The notes under the pieces were generated by a model, which saw only the letters and a program-made list of their open reading frames with translations, did no database searches and was not told the DNA's origin. From Comamonas endophytica (lineage in GTDB: Bacteria > Pseudomonadota > Gammaproteobacteria > Burkholderiales > Burkholderiaceae_C): 64,000 nucleotides of DNA. The DNA is taken from positions 1,116,001 to 1,180,000 of the forward strand of contig NZ_CP106881.1 of NCBI RefSeq assembly GCF_023634805.2. Direction: 5' to 3'. Every line of letters begins with the position of its first letter. Within the stretch, counting starts at the first letter, position 1. Shown here one piece after another: positions 7,879-16,614 of this stretch. The position numbers and the translations under genes are program-made.

Positions 7879-8979
7879 ATGAGAAAGCTCAACAAGAAAT
7901 TTGCCTATGCCGCCCTTGCCTCGGCCATGGCGGTGGGACTGGGCGCCTGCGGCGGCGGCAACGGCGATGGCGACAACGCCGCCCAGCCGCAGCCGCCAGC
8001 GGTCGTCGACCCGACGCCGCCCACGGGCGAGCAGCCGCAGCCGCCCGCGGTGGAGACACCGGAAGTCGTCGACAACAGCTTCGATGCCTATTACAACGTC
8101 TGCCGCGGCACGAACCCAAAGTGCTACAGCGACTGGGGCGCGTTTGCCTCCACGCCCAACCGCGTGCTGATCTACTCGCGCACCGCCGGCCCGCGCCACG
8201 CCAATCTGGGCACGCCCATGGCCGCCGGGCTGAATCCTCCCATGAACGCCGACAACGTCATGCAGGCCGGCCTCAAGCGCATGATGGAGGAAGCGGGCAT
8301 CCAGGCCGACTGGACCGAGGACGTCACAGTGCTCAGCGGCCGCATCAACAACTACAAGACCGTCATCTTCGCCAGCTCCAACCGCGACACGCTGTGGAAC
8401 GAGGCTGTGCCCACCAGCAATGATGCGGCGCGCACCTCCCTGCGCAACTACATGCGCCGCGGCGGCGGCTTCGTCGGCCTGCACAACGCCTTCGGCGCCG
8501 AATACAACTGGCCCTACTACGAAGGTCTGCTGGGCAACGCCAACTTCTACAACCACGGCCCGAACCGCGACGGCACGGTGCAGATCGTGGCGCAGGATCC
8601 ATCCACCGAGGGCGTGTCGCTGAGCTTCCCGTTCAAGGACGAGTGGTACAACCTCGCGCCCTTCCCGACCAACGTGAAGTTCCTGGCCAAGGTCGATACC
8701 TCGACGCTGAACCCGCTGACGGCCGCGCCGCATCCAGGCCACAAGGACTTCCACCCCGTCGCCTGGTGCCAGTATTACGACGGCGGCCGTGCCTGGCTGA
8801 GCACGCTGGGCCATGCCGCAGACCACTTCACCGCGAACTCCGCTGCGCCGGGCGCCAAGGACTTCCAGAAGATGGTGGTCCAGGCCGTCAAGTCGACCAT
8901 GGGGTTGACCGAGTTCTGCACCAGCACCCCGGCTGCGGCTCCCGCCGCAGGTGCCGCAGCAGGTACCTCCACGCGCTGA
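7879..8979 (+). CDS. ThuA-like domain lipoprotein
   Basis: A 366-residue exported protein. A basic start (MRKLNKK) and hydrophobic segment lead to the lipobox LGAC, so the mature N-terminus would be a lipidated Cys followed by a Gly/Pro/Gln-rich linker to about residue 60. The globular part resembles the ThuA fold (class I glutamine-amidotransferase-like), with NYMRRGGGFVGLHNAFG and a downstream GGRAWLSTLGH. ThuA family proteins act on sugars, notably 3-keto-disaccharides, but the exact reaction is poorly defined. The ATG at 7879 has GGAGA upstream. The PQQ dehydrogenase gene starts 26 nt after its stop, so the pair is probably one transcript. The long leader (from about 7765) carries two overlapping palindromes. 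Confidence 0.85.
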   Translation: MRKLNKKFAYAALASAMAVGLGACGGGNGDGDNAAQPQPPAVVDPTPPTGEQPQPPAVETPEVVDNSFDAYYNVCRGTNPKCYSDWGAFASTPNRVLIYSRTAGPRHANLGTPMAAGLNPPMNADNVMQAGLKRMMEEAGIQADWTEDVTVLSGRINNYKTVIFASSNRDTLWNEAVPTSNDAARTSLRNYMRRGGGFVGLHNAFGAEYNWPYYEGLLGNANFYNHGPNRDGTVQIVAQDPSTEGVSLSFPFKDEWYNLAPFPTNVKFLAKVDTSTLNPLTAAPHPGHKDFHPVAWCQYYDGGRAWLSTLGHAADHFTANSAAPGAKDFQKMVVQAVKSTMGLTEFCTSTPAAAPAAGAAAGTSTR

Positions 8980-9005
8980 GCTCCAACAACACCTAGGGGA
9001 TATCC

Positions 9006-11198
9006 GTGAAGACACGTTCCTACACGCTTTCTGCGATCGCAGCGGCCATCATCTGCCTGCCCGTGGTGCTGATCGGCTGCGGCGGCAGCGACAAACCCGC
9101 CACCGCGCCGGCACCGGCGCCCGCGCCCACTCCCGACCCGGCACCGGCACCGACGCCGGCCGCCGATCTCAGCGACTGCTGCACTCCGGGCGACAAGGAC
9201 TTCCCCAAGGTGGGCGGCAACCTTGGCAACCAGAACTACAGCGGCCTGGCCGCGCTGGACAAGCGCAACATCGCCCAGCTCGGCGGCGCCTGGCTCAACC
9301 GCGTCGAAGGCGGCCTGAACACCGGCACCAACCAGAGCACCACGGTGGTGGTCGATGGCGTCATCTACCTGGAAACCGCGCTGGGCAACGTGGTCGCGGT
9401 CGACGGCAAGACCGGCGTCACCAAGTGGAAATGGGAGACCCCCTACGGCACGATCACCCGCCGCGGCGTGGGCGTGGCCAAGGAGCTGGGCCTGGTCTAC
9501 ACCGTGGCCCCGGGCAACCGGCTGGTGGCGCTGAAGATCGCCACCGGCGAGGTCGCCTGGATCAAGCAGTACCCCAGCGCCACCACCGATGCCAACTACC
9601 TGGGCGCGGTGCAGAAGGTGGCCATCGTCTATCACAACAAGCGCCTGTACATCGGCACCAACGACGGCAACCGCGGCGCGGCCTTCACCGCCGATGCCAC
9701 CAACGGCGAAGTGCTGAACGTGTTCTGGGGCATTCCCAAGCCCGGCACGCGCGGCTCCGAGACCTGGGGCGGCGCCGCCGAGTCCGACCGCACGGGCGCC
9801 ACGCCCTGGATCCACCCGGCGGTCGACCCCGAGCTCAAGATGGTCTACTGGACCTTCGGCAACGTGCGCGGCGGCTCCTCGCAGGACGGCTCCAAGCGCC
9901 CGGGCCTGAACCTGTTCGCCAATTCCATCGTCGCGCTCGACTCCGACACCGGCGAGTACAAGTGGCATTTCCAGTCCGTGCACCATGACATCTGGGACAT
10001 GGACAACGTGATGTCGCCGGTGCTGGCCGACGTGATGATCGGCACGCAGCTGCGCAAGGTCGTGATCTACGGCAGCAAGACCGGCATGTACTACATCCTC
10101 GACCGCAAGGACGGCTCCGCGCCGCTGGGCATCGACGAGATCCCGGTCAAGCAGGACGCGCGCCAGGCGACCTGGCCGACACAGCCGATCCCGCGCCAGG
10201 GCGCCTGGACCGAGACCTGCGTGGTCGACCAGCAACTGGGCACGGCCGTTCCGGGCGACCCGAATCGCGCCATTCCCAACTACCAGAAGGGCTGCCTGTT
10301 CGATCCGCACTGGGACATTCCGATCCTGTCGGTGCCGGGCCACGGCGGCGGCGCCAACTGGAACCACCAGTCGTTCAGCCCCAAGACCAAGCTGGTCTAC
10401 ACCGGCTATGGCTATGTGGGCGCGGCGCACTCGCTGACCGAGGCCAGCAACGGCCTGCGCCCGCCGGGCACCTACCAGACCGGCGGCGTCGTCGCCGTCG
10501 ATCCCAGCACCAACCTCGTGCGCTGGAAGAAGGCCATGCCCTACTCGCTGGCCCACGGCAACGGCATCCTCTCGACGGCCGGCAACCTGCTGTTCATCGG
10601 CCAGCCCGACGGCAACCTGATCGCCATGGACGCGGACAACGGCAACGAGGTCTGGCGCTTCCAGACCGGCGCCTCGATCAGCGCCAGCCCGGTGAGCTAC
10701 GAGATCGACGGCGAGCAGTACATCGCGGTGTTCGCGGGCGGCACGTCCATCCCCTACAGCGATGCGCCGCGCGGCGACTATCTCTGGGCCTTCAAGGTCG
10801 GCGGCAAGGTGCCGGCGGTCGAGGCGCCCAAGCCGCCGCAGGTGCGCCGTCCGGTCTCCGGCACGGCGGTGGCCGGCGCCAGCCTGCCCACGCCCTACAC
10901 CGTCTTCCTGGGACGCGTGCAGACCGCCACCAACGCGCCGGGCGCGGCGGAATCCACGGCCGTCAACGCCATGACGCCCACCTGGATGACGGTGCCGCTG
11001 AACACCACCGTGACCTTCACCAACCCGGCGGACAACAAGAACGCGCATTGCGCCACGCAGTTCTTCGAAGGCGTGTTCAACTTCAAGCTGGCGCCGGGCG
11101 AGTCGGCACAGCACAGGTTCACGCAGCCCGGCGAGTACTTCTACAACGACTGCCACAGCCCGCGCCCCACCGGCAAGATTGTCGTCAGCGCGCAATGA
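9006..11198 (+). CDS. PQQ-dependent dehydrogenase lipoprotein with C-terminal cupredoxin-like domain
   Basis: A 730-residue exported protein. The signal peptide ends in lipobox LIGC and is followed by a Pro/Ala-rich linker. Residues about 55-600 form a quinoprotein beta-propeller of the alcohol/glucose dehydrogenase type. The acidic motif HHDIWDMDN fits the PQQ-enzyme active site and GAWL/WKW-type propeller repeats are present. After a second Pro-rich linker, residues about 630-730 look like a plastocyanin-type domain with His681, Cys682, Cys716 and His717. The ligand spacing is not canonical. The start is GTG with GGGGA upstream. No pqq biosynthesis or cytochrome c gene is nearby. The substrate is unknown; the ThuA partner hints at a sugar. 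Confidence 0.9.
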   Translation: MKTRSYTLSAIAAAIICLPVVLIGCGGSDKPATAPAPAPAPTPDPAPAPTPAADLSDCCTPGDKDFPKVGGNLGNQNYSGLAALDKRNIAQLGGAWLNRVEGGLNTGTNQSTTVVVDGVIYLETALGNVVAVDGKTGVTKWKWETPYGTITRRGVGVAKELGLVYTVAPGNRLVALKIATGEVAWIKQYPSATTDANYLGAVQKVAIVYHNKRLYIGTNDGNRGAAFTADATNGEVLNVFWGIPKPGTRGSETWGGAAESDRTGATPWIHPAVDPELKMVYWTFGNVRGGSSQDGSKRPGLNLFANSIVALDSDTGEYKWHFQSVHHDIWDMDNVMSPVLADVMIGTQLRKVVIYGSKTGMYYILDRKDGSAPLGIDEIPVKQDARQATWPTQPIPRQGAWTETCVVDQQLGTAVPGDPNRAIPNYQKGCLFDPHWDIPILSVPGHGGGANWNHQSFSPKTKLVYTGYGYVGAAHSLTEASNGLRPPGTYQTGGVVAVDPSTNLVRWKKAMPYSLAHGNGILSTAGNLLFIGQPDGNLIAMDADNGNEVWRFQTGASISASPVSYEIDGEQYIAVFAGGTSIPYSDAPRGDYLWAFKVGGKVPAVEAPKPPQVRRPVSGTAVAGASLPTPYTVFLGRVQTATNAPGAAESTAVNAMTPTWMTVPLNTTVTFTNPADNKNAHCATQFFEGVFNFKLAPGESAQHRFTQPGEYFYNDCHSPRPTGKIVVSAQ

Positions 11199-11232
11199 CG
11201 CCACGGGCCGCAAGGCCCAGGTCGATGCATCC

Positions 11233-11265
11233 AAGCCTGCCATGCACAGCCATGGCAGGCTTTTT
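11233..11265 (+). terminator. Intrinsic terminator after the PQQ dehydrogenase gene
   Basis: A perfect 12-bp stem (11233-11244 with 11251-11262) with a 6-nt loop leads into a run of five T. It separates the ThuA/PQQ pair from the next gene. Confidence 0.9.
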
Positions 11266-11388
11266 CATTCAGGGAGCGGGGCGGGCCGGCGACCTGTAGG
11301 AGCTCGCCCACCCCATTGCATGCCATGTCCCGACATCCAGGACGCGGATGTGAACGCACGCTCAGGGCATAACTTTTCCCCTTTTTGT

Positions 11389-12828
11389 ATGTACGCCCTC
11401 CAGTCCCCCGATCTCCCGATTTCCGCCGTCGCTCCAGTGGACTGTCCCCGGAAGGGCACGGCTTTCTTCCCCCTCTACGACCGGCTGGCGAATCACATCC
11501 CCAGCGACCAGGAACGCGAGACCGCGGCCGAGTTCCTGCGCCAGGCGCTGCAGGACGTGGCGCAGCAGGAAGACGATCTGCCGGACGACCCGTCGGGCCT
11601 CACGGCCTGGATGGAAGCCAATGTCCAGAAGGTGCACGGCCAGTACCAGGCCTATCTGGAAGGGCGCAAGGCCGGCAGCCCGCGGCGCTATTTCCTCAAC
11701 CGCGCCCATGCGCTGTATTTCCTGCGCAATGTCGCGCCCACCAAGCTGGTCGACGGCTCCTGGCTCTATGGCCTGTGCGCGCATGCCGGCAATTCGCGCC
11801 TGTCGGACCTGGTGACGACCTATGTCGAGGAGCTGGGCGACGGCCTGGACGACAAGAACCACGTCAAGCTCTACCGCGCGCTGCTGGAGACCTATGGGCT
11901 CGATCCCGTCGGCGAGCTGCCCGATGCGCTCTACCAGCAGGGGCTGGTGCAGCTGGCGCTGGGCTGGAACGCGCAGGAGTTCCTGCCCGAGATCGTGGGT
12001 TTCAACCTGGCCTACGAGCAGTTGCCCCTGCACCTGCTCATCACCTCCTACGAGCTCAACGAGCTGGGCATCGACCCCTACTACTTCGTGCTGCATGTCA
12101 CCGTGGACAATGCCGACACCGGCCATGCCAAGCGCGCCTGCGTCGCTGCGCTCGACGCCGCGCCGCGCATCGACGACGATGGCGACTACTGGCGCCGGGT
12201 GCGCGCCGGCGCCAAGCTGGGCAACCTGGGCGTGAGCACGCTGGACGTGATCGACGGCTTCGACATCGAGAACGAGGTCATTGCCATCATGGCGCGCAAG
12301 GCCCCCTCGGGCAATGGCGCGCATTCCGACTTCTGCAAGGTGGCGGGGCGCAGCGTGAACGACTGGCTCTCGACCCCCGACGCGATGCCCGAGTTCCTCG
12401 CGGCGCTGGAGAAGTCGGGTTGGATCAAGCGCAACCAGCCGGCCAGCGAAAGCCGCTTCTGGCAGCTGCTGCAGGGCGAGCGCGCGGAGATGTTCGGCGT
12501 GTTCTCGCCCTACGAGCTGCAGGTGATCCATGACTGGATCCGCGGGCCGGACAGCGTCGATGGCGCCAAGTTCGACAAGGACGCCGCGCCCGGCAGCCAG
12601 ACCCGGCAGAGGAGCTTCCGCGTGGAGCAGCGGCTCAAGGCCGCCCGCGGCGCGGCCCCCGACCGCAGCGCGGCCGGGCTCGATACCGATCTGGAGATCT
12701 TCGAGCAGCGCTATCCTTCGCTGGATCCGGCCGCCAAACGCGATCTGCTGGTGCAAGCCATGTCGCCGGCCCTGCACTGGACTCCGGTGGGCCTGAAGGC
12801 GACCCGGCTTTTTCTCGGCGCGCCCTGA
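11389..12828 (+). CDS. Iron-containing redox enzyme family protein (heme-oxygenase-like fold)
   Basis: A 479-residue protein. The central region (EFLPEIVGFNLAYEQ then LHVTVDNADTGHAKRA, residues about 200-250) has the spaced Glu, His, Asp and His pattern of heme-oxygenase-like di-iron proteins (PF14518 type). Such enzymes use a non-heme iron pair for oxidative chemistry on varied substrates. The flanking N- and C-terminal parts are unfamiliar to me. I place the start at the ATG at 11389 (MYALQSPDLP) because composition changes there, but no Shine-Dalgarno precedes it and a start further in is possible. It stands alone behind the terminator of the PQQ gene and converges on the HD-GYP gene. Confidence 0.7.
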   Translation: MYALQSPDLPISAVAPVDCPRKGTAFFPLYDRLANHIPSDQERETAAEFLRQALQDVAQQEDDLPDDPSGLTAWMEANVQKVHGQYQAYLEGRKAGSPRRYFLNRAHALYFLRNVAPTKLVDGSWLYGLCAHAGNSRLSDLVTTYVEELGDGLDDKNHVKLYRALLETYGLDPVGELPDALYQQGLVQLALGWNAQEFLPEIVGFNLAYEQLPLHLLITSYELNELGIDPYYFVLHVTVDNADTGHAKRACVAALDAAPRIDDDGDYWRRVRAGAKLGNLGVSTLDVIDGFDIENEVIAIMARKAPSGNGAHSDFCKVAGRSVNDWLSTPDAMPEFLAALEKSGWIKRNQPASESRFWQLLQGERAEMFGVFSPYELQVIHDWIRGPDSVDGAKFDKDAAPGSQTRQRSFRVEQRLKAARGAAPDRSAAGLDTDLEIFEQRYPSLDPAAKRDLLVQAMSPALHWTPVGLKATRLFLGAP

Positions 12829-12846
12829 ATCTCGCCCGCGCGCCGC

Positions 12847-14187
12847 TCACGATGGCATCGGCGGCAGGCGGTGGATGCAGGCCTTGAGCGCCGCGAAGCA
12901 TTCGGGATCGATGGCGGTGCCGACGGCCGCGTCCATGATTTCCAGCGTTTCCTCGACCGGCACCGCGCCGCGGTAAGGGCGGGCTGCGGTGATGGCATCG
13001 AAGATGTCGGCGCAGGTGATGATGCGCGTCTCGAGCGTGATGTCGCGCGCGTCCAGCCCGCGGGGATAGCCGGTGCCGTCCAGGCGCTCGTGGTGCGCGC
13101 CAGCAATGCGCGCGAGCTCGCCAAACGCGGCAATGCGCGATAGGATGGTTTCGGTATGGATAGCATGCTGCTGCACCGCAATCCATTCGTCACGGTCGAG
13201 CTTGCCGGGTTTGTCGAGGATGCTGTTGCTGACACCGAGCTTGCCGATGTCGTGCAGCAGCGCGCCCCGCCTGAGCCAGCGGCGCCGCTCCTCGTTGAAG
13301 CCCATGGTCTCGGCCATCAGGTCGACATAGAGCGCCACGCGCGCGCTGTGCCCGCTGGTGTAGGGGCTCTTGGAATCGACGACCTGCCCGAACGCCGCGG
13401 CGATGTCGTCCAGATAGTCTTCATCCAGCGGCACCGGCACCGAGGCAGGCTCGAGCGCCAGCACCGCGGCGCCGATGTCCTCGCGGGCCAGCCGTTCCCA
13501 GAACCCGGCGTCGGCCACCTCGATGAAAGCGTCGATCACGGCCGGGTCCAGCCACTGGCCGCGCCGGCGCTGCAGTTCCTGCATCACGGCTTCGCGCCCG
13601 CCGCTGGTATGGAACACATCGACCACCTGCGACAGCAGCGCGATGCGCGAATACAGCGGAATGTCCTGCCCGCCCAGGCCGTCGGGCCGGCCCTTGCCGT
13701 TGAAATGCTCGTCCAGATGGTAGATGCCCCGCGCCACCGACTCGGGAAAGCGCAGCAGCCGCGCGATCTCGGCGCCGCGCTGGCAGCGCGTCTGGATCAG
13801 CTCGTCGGCCAGCTGCGTGCCGTTGCGCAGGATGTTCATCACCGCGCGAAAGCGCTCGGCCAGCGGCGCGCGCAGGCCGGTATGCGACAGCACGAAGTTC
13901 AGCACCTGGGGCAGGCTGTCGCCCACCGTCTTGAAGTCGTGCTTGAACGCCAGGTCGTTGGTCAGGTAGAGCTCGCAGATGCGCGCGGCATTGCTGCTGC
14001 ATCCCAGATCCTTGAGCAGCAGCGTGTAGTACAGGCCCCAGAGCTCCTCGTGCGCCAGGCCCAGGCGCTGCCCGACCTGCGTGCCGATCCAGCAGCAGCG
14101 GGTGCAGTGCCCCTGGGGCTGCCCCTCGGTGATATCGAGGGCGTGGCTTAGGGCGGAGATTAGCTCCGAAAGGCGCAGTCCATGCAT
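12847..14187 (-). CDS. Tandem HD-GYP domain phosphohydrolase
   Basis: A 446-residue cytoplasmic protein with two related modules. The C-terminal one is intact: HDIGK metal motif and HHERLDGTGYPRGL GYP motif, the signature of cyclic-di-GMP (or cGAMP) phosphodiesterases. The N-terminal half has matching elements, but its HD has become KD (LLLKDLGC) and its GYP motif reads DEHFNGKGRPDGL, so it is probably inactive or regulatory. There is no receiver or other sensor domain. The likely role is lowering a cyclic dinucleotide; which one cannot be read from sequence. A 7-bp palindrome lies 26 nt upstream of the ATG. No strong ribosome site is visible. Confidence 0.9.
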   Translation of the reverse strand: MHGLRLSELISALSHALDITEGQPQGHCTRCCWIGTQVGQRLGLAHEELWGLYYTLLLKDLGCSSNAARICELYLTNDLAFKHDFKTVGDSLPQVLNFVLSHTGLRAPLAERFRAVMNILRNGTQLADELIQTRCQRGAEIARLLRFPESVARGIYHLDEHFNGKGRPDGLGGQDIPLYSRIALLSQVVDVFHTSGGREAVMQELQRRRGQWLDPAVIDAFIEVADAGFWERLAREDIGAAVLALEPASVPVPLDEDYLDDIAAAFGQVVDSKSPYTSGHSARVALYVDLMAETMGFNEERRRWLRRGALLHDIGKLGVSNSILDKPGKLDRDEWIAVQQHAIHTETILSRIAAFGELARIAGAHHERLDGTGYPRGLDARDITLETRIITCADIFDAITAARPYRGAVPVEETLEIMDAAVGTAIDPECFAALKACIHRLPPMPS

Positions 14188-14212
14188 GGCAGACGTGGGA
14201 GTGGGTTCAACT

Positions 14213-14231
14213 CGATGTACAACTTACATCG
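14213..14231. promoter_or_regulatory. Palindromic operator candidate upstream of the HD-GYP gene
   Basis: CGATGTA and TACATCG are perfect inverted arms 5 nt apart. The site lies 26 nt upstream of the HD-GYP start codon, where a repressor would cover the promoter. There is no adjacent regulator gene to suggest a partner. The rest of the spacer (14232-14390) shows no recognisable gene. Confidence 0.5.
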
Positions 14232-14390
14232 TGTCACAATCCGAGTCTGCGTCATTTCCAAAGACCGTACCTGGGCTCGGCCCTTCCTGCCCGCGACCTG
14301 CAGCAGCTGGGCCAAGCGACCCGGTGCCCTGGCCCGGCGGCACCCGCGCGGAGATGGCCGCGCGCTTTGGATGACGCCTGCCCGATGCAA

Positions 14391-14424
14391 AAAACCGCAA
14401 GTGCCCGGGGGCAGTTGCGGTTTT
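14391..14424. terminator. Bidirectional intrinsic terminator
   Basis: AAAACCGCAA pairs with TTGCGGTTTT around an inner TGCCC/GGGCA stem, giving a long hairpin flanked by A and T runs. It follows the DUF4142 gene on the minus strand. Confidence 0.85.
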
Positions 14425-14472
14425 CTTGCGGGAGGCTGGCCCGAAGCGCTGGCTACGTTCGAGCCACCGTCT

Positions 14473-14970
14473 TTATTTGATGGACTTGCGCAGGCCGTCC
14501 GCATGCTCGCGGTGGGCCTTCAGGACCGGCAGGGTCTTCGTGGCAAAGGCCTTCACGTCGGCGTCGTCTGCGTTCTTGCTGGCCTTCTCGAACAGCGAGA
14601 TGTCCTTCTTGTGGTCGTCGAGGCCGACTTCCTTGACGAACTCCTTGTCGAAGTTGCTTGCACGGCCGATCTTGTCCAGGCGGGCCTGCTTGTCGGTGGG
14701 CAGCGCCGTGGGCAGCGCCACGCCCTTGGTGCTCGCCAGGCTCTTGAGTTCCTCGTTGGCTGCAGTGTGGTCCTTGACCAGCATCGCGCCATAGGACTTC
14801 ACGCCTTCCGCGCTGCCCTTTTGCTGCGCCAGCTGGCCGGCCGCGACTTCGTACATGCCGCCCGCGGCGGCCTTGGTCATGAAGTCCTGGTCCTTCTTGC
14901 TGACTTCAGCGTGTGCGCTGGCAATCATGGCAACGCTGAATGCGGCGGCGGCGAAATGGCTGAGTTTCAT
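14473..14970 (-). CDS. DUF4142 domain-containing exported protein
   Basis: A 165-residue protein with a clear signal peptide ([21 protein letters not shown]) and then an all-helical DUF4142 region rich in Lys, Asp, Glu and His. It has family-typical stretches such as [20 protein letters not shown] and [17 protein letters not shown]. The domain is ferritin-like in its helical outline and common in periplasmic stress-associated proteins. No enzymatic activity is established. The ATG at 14970 is preceded by GGAG. It has its own terminator and lies next to a periplasmic peroxiredoxin gene on the same strand, 104 nt upstream, which fits an envelope oxidative-stress setting. That link is inference. 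Confidence 0.92.
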   Translation of the reverse strand: MKLSHFAAAAFSVAMIASAHAEVSKKDQDFMTKAAAGGMYEVAAGQLAQQKGSAEGVKSYGAMLVKDHTAANEELKSLASTKGVALPTALPTDKQARLDKIGRASNFDKEFVKEVGLDDHKKDISLFEKASKNADDADVKAFATKTLPVLKAHREHADGLRKSIK

Positions 14971-15074
14971 TGGAGGCTCCTTGTAAAAACCCCACGTTAA
15001 GCCCCTGCCGGCACGGTGTTCGTCAGCCGGCACCCCATTGCCCGATGGGAATGGACCTACGGGCCATCATGCCC

Positions 15075-15638
15075 CTAGGGCTTCTTGCCGCGCTGCAGTT
15101 GCTCCACCGCGGCCATAGTCTTGCCCACATGCTCCACGGGATCGGCCCCGACATGCGCGAACTTGATCCTGCCGTCCTGCCCGATCACATAGGAGATGCG
15201 GTCAGCGCGCTGCGGATTGGCCGCGGCCGCCGCGTCATAGGCCTGGATGGTGCGCGCCTGCGGGTCGGACGCCACGGCAAACTGGTCGCGGCAGGCTTCC
15301 TCGGAAAAACGCTGCAGGGTGTCGATGTCGTCATGCGACATGCCCACCACCTGCGCGCCCAGCGCCTTGAACCGCGGCGTGGCCTCGGCAAACGCGTGGG
15401 CTTCGAGGGTGCAGCCCTGGGTGAAGGCCTTGGGGAAGAAGTACAGCACCACCGGCCCTTTCTGCAGCGCCGCCTGCAGGTTGAACGCGAAGGGCTTGCC
15501 GGCCACCGCGGCCTGCGTGGTGAAGGTGGGCGCCGCGTCGCCGGGCTTGAGCACGGCATGGGCCGCCGTGGAGAACAGGGCCGCCAGCACCAGGGCTGCG
15601 GGGAATGCGGCACGAACGCCAAAGCCGGAACTGCGCAT
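15075..15638 (-). CDS. Periplasmic peroxiredoxin (AhpC/TSA-BCP type)
   Basis: A 187-residue thioredoxin-fold protein with an N-terminal signal peptide ending near STAAHA, so it should act in the periplasm. The peroxidatic cysteine is in PKAFTQGCT (Px3Tx2C motif). The downstream pattern [15 protein letters not shown] fits the BCP/PrxQ group, which reduces hydrogen peroxide and organic peroxides using a thiol partner. A second Cys (EEACRDQF) could be the resolving residue. It stands before the DUF4142 gene on the minus strand and is transcribed away from the SDR gene. Confidence 0.9.
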   Translation of the reverse strand: MRSSGFGVRAAFPAALVLAALFSTAAHAVLKPGDAAPTFTTQAAVAGKPFAFNLQAALQKGPVVLYFFPKAFTQGCTLEAHAFAEATPRFKALGAQVVGMSHDDIDTLQRFSEEACRDQFAVASDPQARTIQAYDAAAAANPQRADRISYVIGQDGRIKFAHVGADPVEHVGKTMAAVEQLQRGKKP

Positions 15639-15749
15639 GGTTTACCTTTCCAATGGGATGTCCTGCATTGTCCCGCCTTCGCGCCGGCGCCAGGTCGGCG
15701 CAATGCACGGACAATGGGGCTTTTGCACTCATATTCGGGAGAACAGGCA

Positions 15750-16514
15750 ATGGCATCCAGGAAAGTAGCGGTCATCACGGGCGCCGGCTCGGGCATCGGC
15801 AAGGCCGCGGCGCTGGCGCTGCTGGGCGGCGGCTTCGACGTGGTCCTGGCGGGGCGCCGGGCGCAGCTGCTGGAGCAGGTGAAGGAGGAAGCCGAAGCGC
15901 TGCATGGTGCCGGTGGCCGCGTGCTGTGCGTGCCCACCGATGTGGCCGACCCTGAAGCCGTTGCCGCGTTGTTTGCCCGCGCCGTCGAGCAGTTCGGCCG
16001 CGTCGATGTGCTGTTCAACAACGCCGGCCGCGGCAACCCGCCCGGCTCCTTCATCGACTGGACTGCGCAGCAGTGGCGCGAGGTGGTCGATGTCAACCTC
16101 AACGGCATGTTCTATTGCCTGCAGCAGGCCTTCAAGGTGATGCAGAGCCAAAGCCCGCAGGGCGGGCGCATCATCAACAACGGCTCGATCTCGGCGCATG
16201 CGCCGCGCCCGAATTCGATCGCCTACACCGCGACCAAGCATGCGGTGATGGGGCTGACCAAGACCGCGGCGCTCGATGGCCGACAGTACGACATCGCCGT
16301 GGGGCAGATCGACATCGGCAACGCGCTGACCGAGCTGGCCGAGCGCATGACGCAGGGCGTGCCCCAGGCCAATGGCGAGATCGCCGTCGAGCCGACCATG
16401 GATGTGGGCGTGGTGGGCCAGTCGGTGCTGTACATGGCCAATCTTCCGCTCGAGGCCAACGTGCTGTTCCACACCGTCATGGCCACCAAGATGCCTTTCG
16501 TCGGCCGGGGCTGA
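15750..16514 (+). CDS. SDR family NAD(P)-dependent oxidoreductase
   Basis: A 254-residue short-chain dehydrogenase with a Rossmann fold. The cofactor motif TGAGSGIG is at residues 10-17, NNAG near 90, the catalytic Ser in NGSIS and the YTATK (YxxxK) motif near 160. GRR after the second strand suggests a preference for NADP(H). The substrate cannot be read from the sequence and no pathway neighbours help. The ATG at 15750 has GGAGA upstream. The peroxiredoxin gene is divergent from it, and serA follows after about 100 nt. Confidence 0.93.
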   Translation: MASRKVAVITGAGSGIGKAAALALLGGGFDVVLAGRRAQLLEQVKEEAEALHGAGGRVLCVPTDVADPEAVAALFARAVEQFGRVDVLFNNAGRGNPPGSFIDWTAQQWREVVDVNLNGMFYCLQQAFKVMQSQSPQGGRIINNGSISAHAPRPNSIAYTATKHAVMGLTKTAALDGRQYDIAVGQIDIGNALTELAERMTQGVPQANGEIAVEPTMDVGVVGQSVLYMANLPLEANVLFHTVMATKMPFVGRG

Positions 16515-16614
16515 GGCCTGATCAGGCCAACGCTGCACGGGGTCGGTGGACCTATCCCGTGTGGCGGTATAGGGAATCCGCTGTAATGGAAGCTTGTGCA
16601 ATGGGAACCATGCA

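Noticed and set aside
9960..10020. Lanthanide-dependence of the PQQ enzyme, from the Asp spacing in WDMD
   Set aside because: The D-x-D spacing occurs in lanthanide enzymes but also in calcium/magnesium glucose dehydrogenases, so the metal cannot be decided from this motif.
8775..11243. Long open frame antisense to the PQQ dehydrogenase gene
   Set aside because: The translation is Val/Gly/Ala/His-rich without motifs, while the sense strand encodes a clear signal peptide and propeller. It is a shadow of GC-rich codons.
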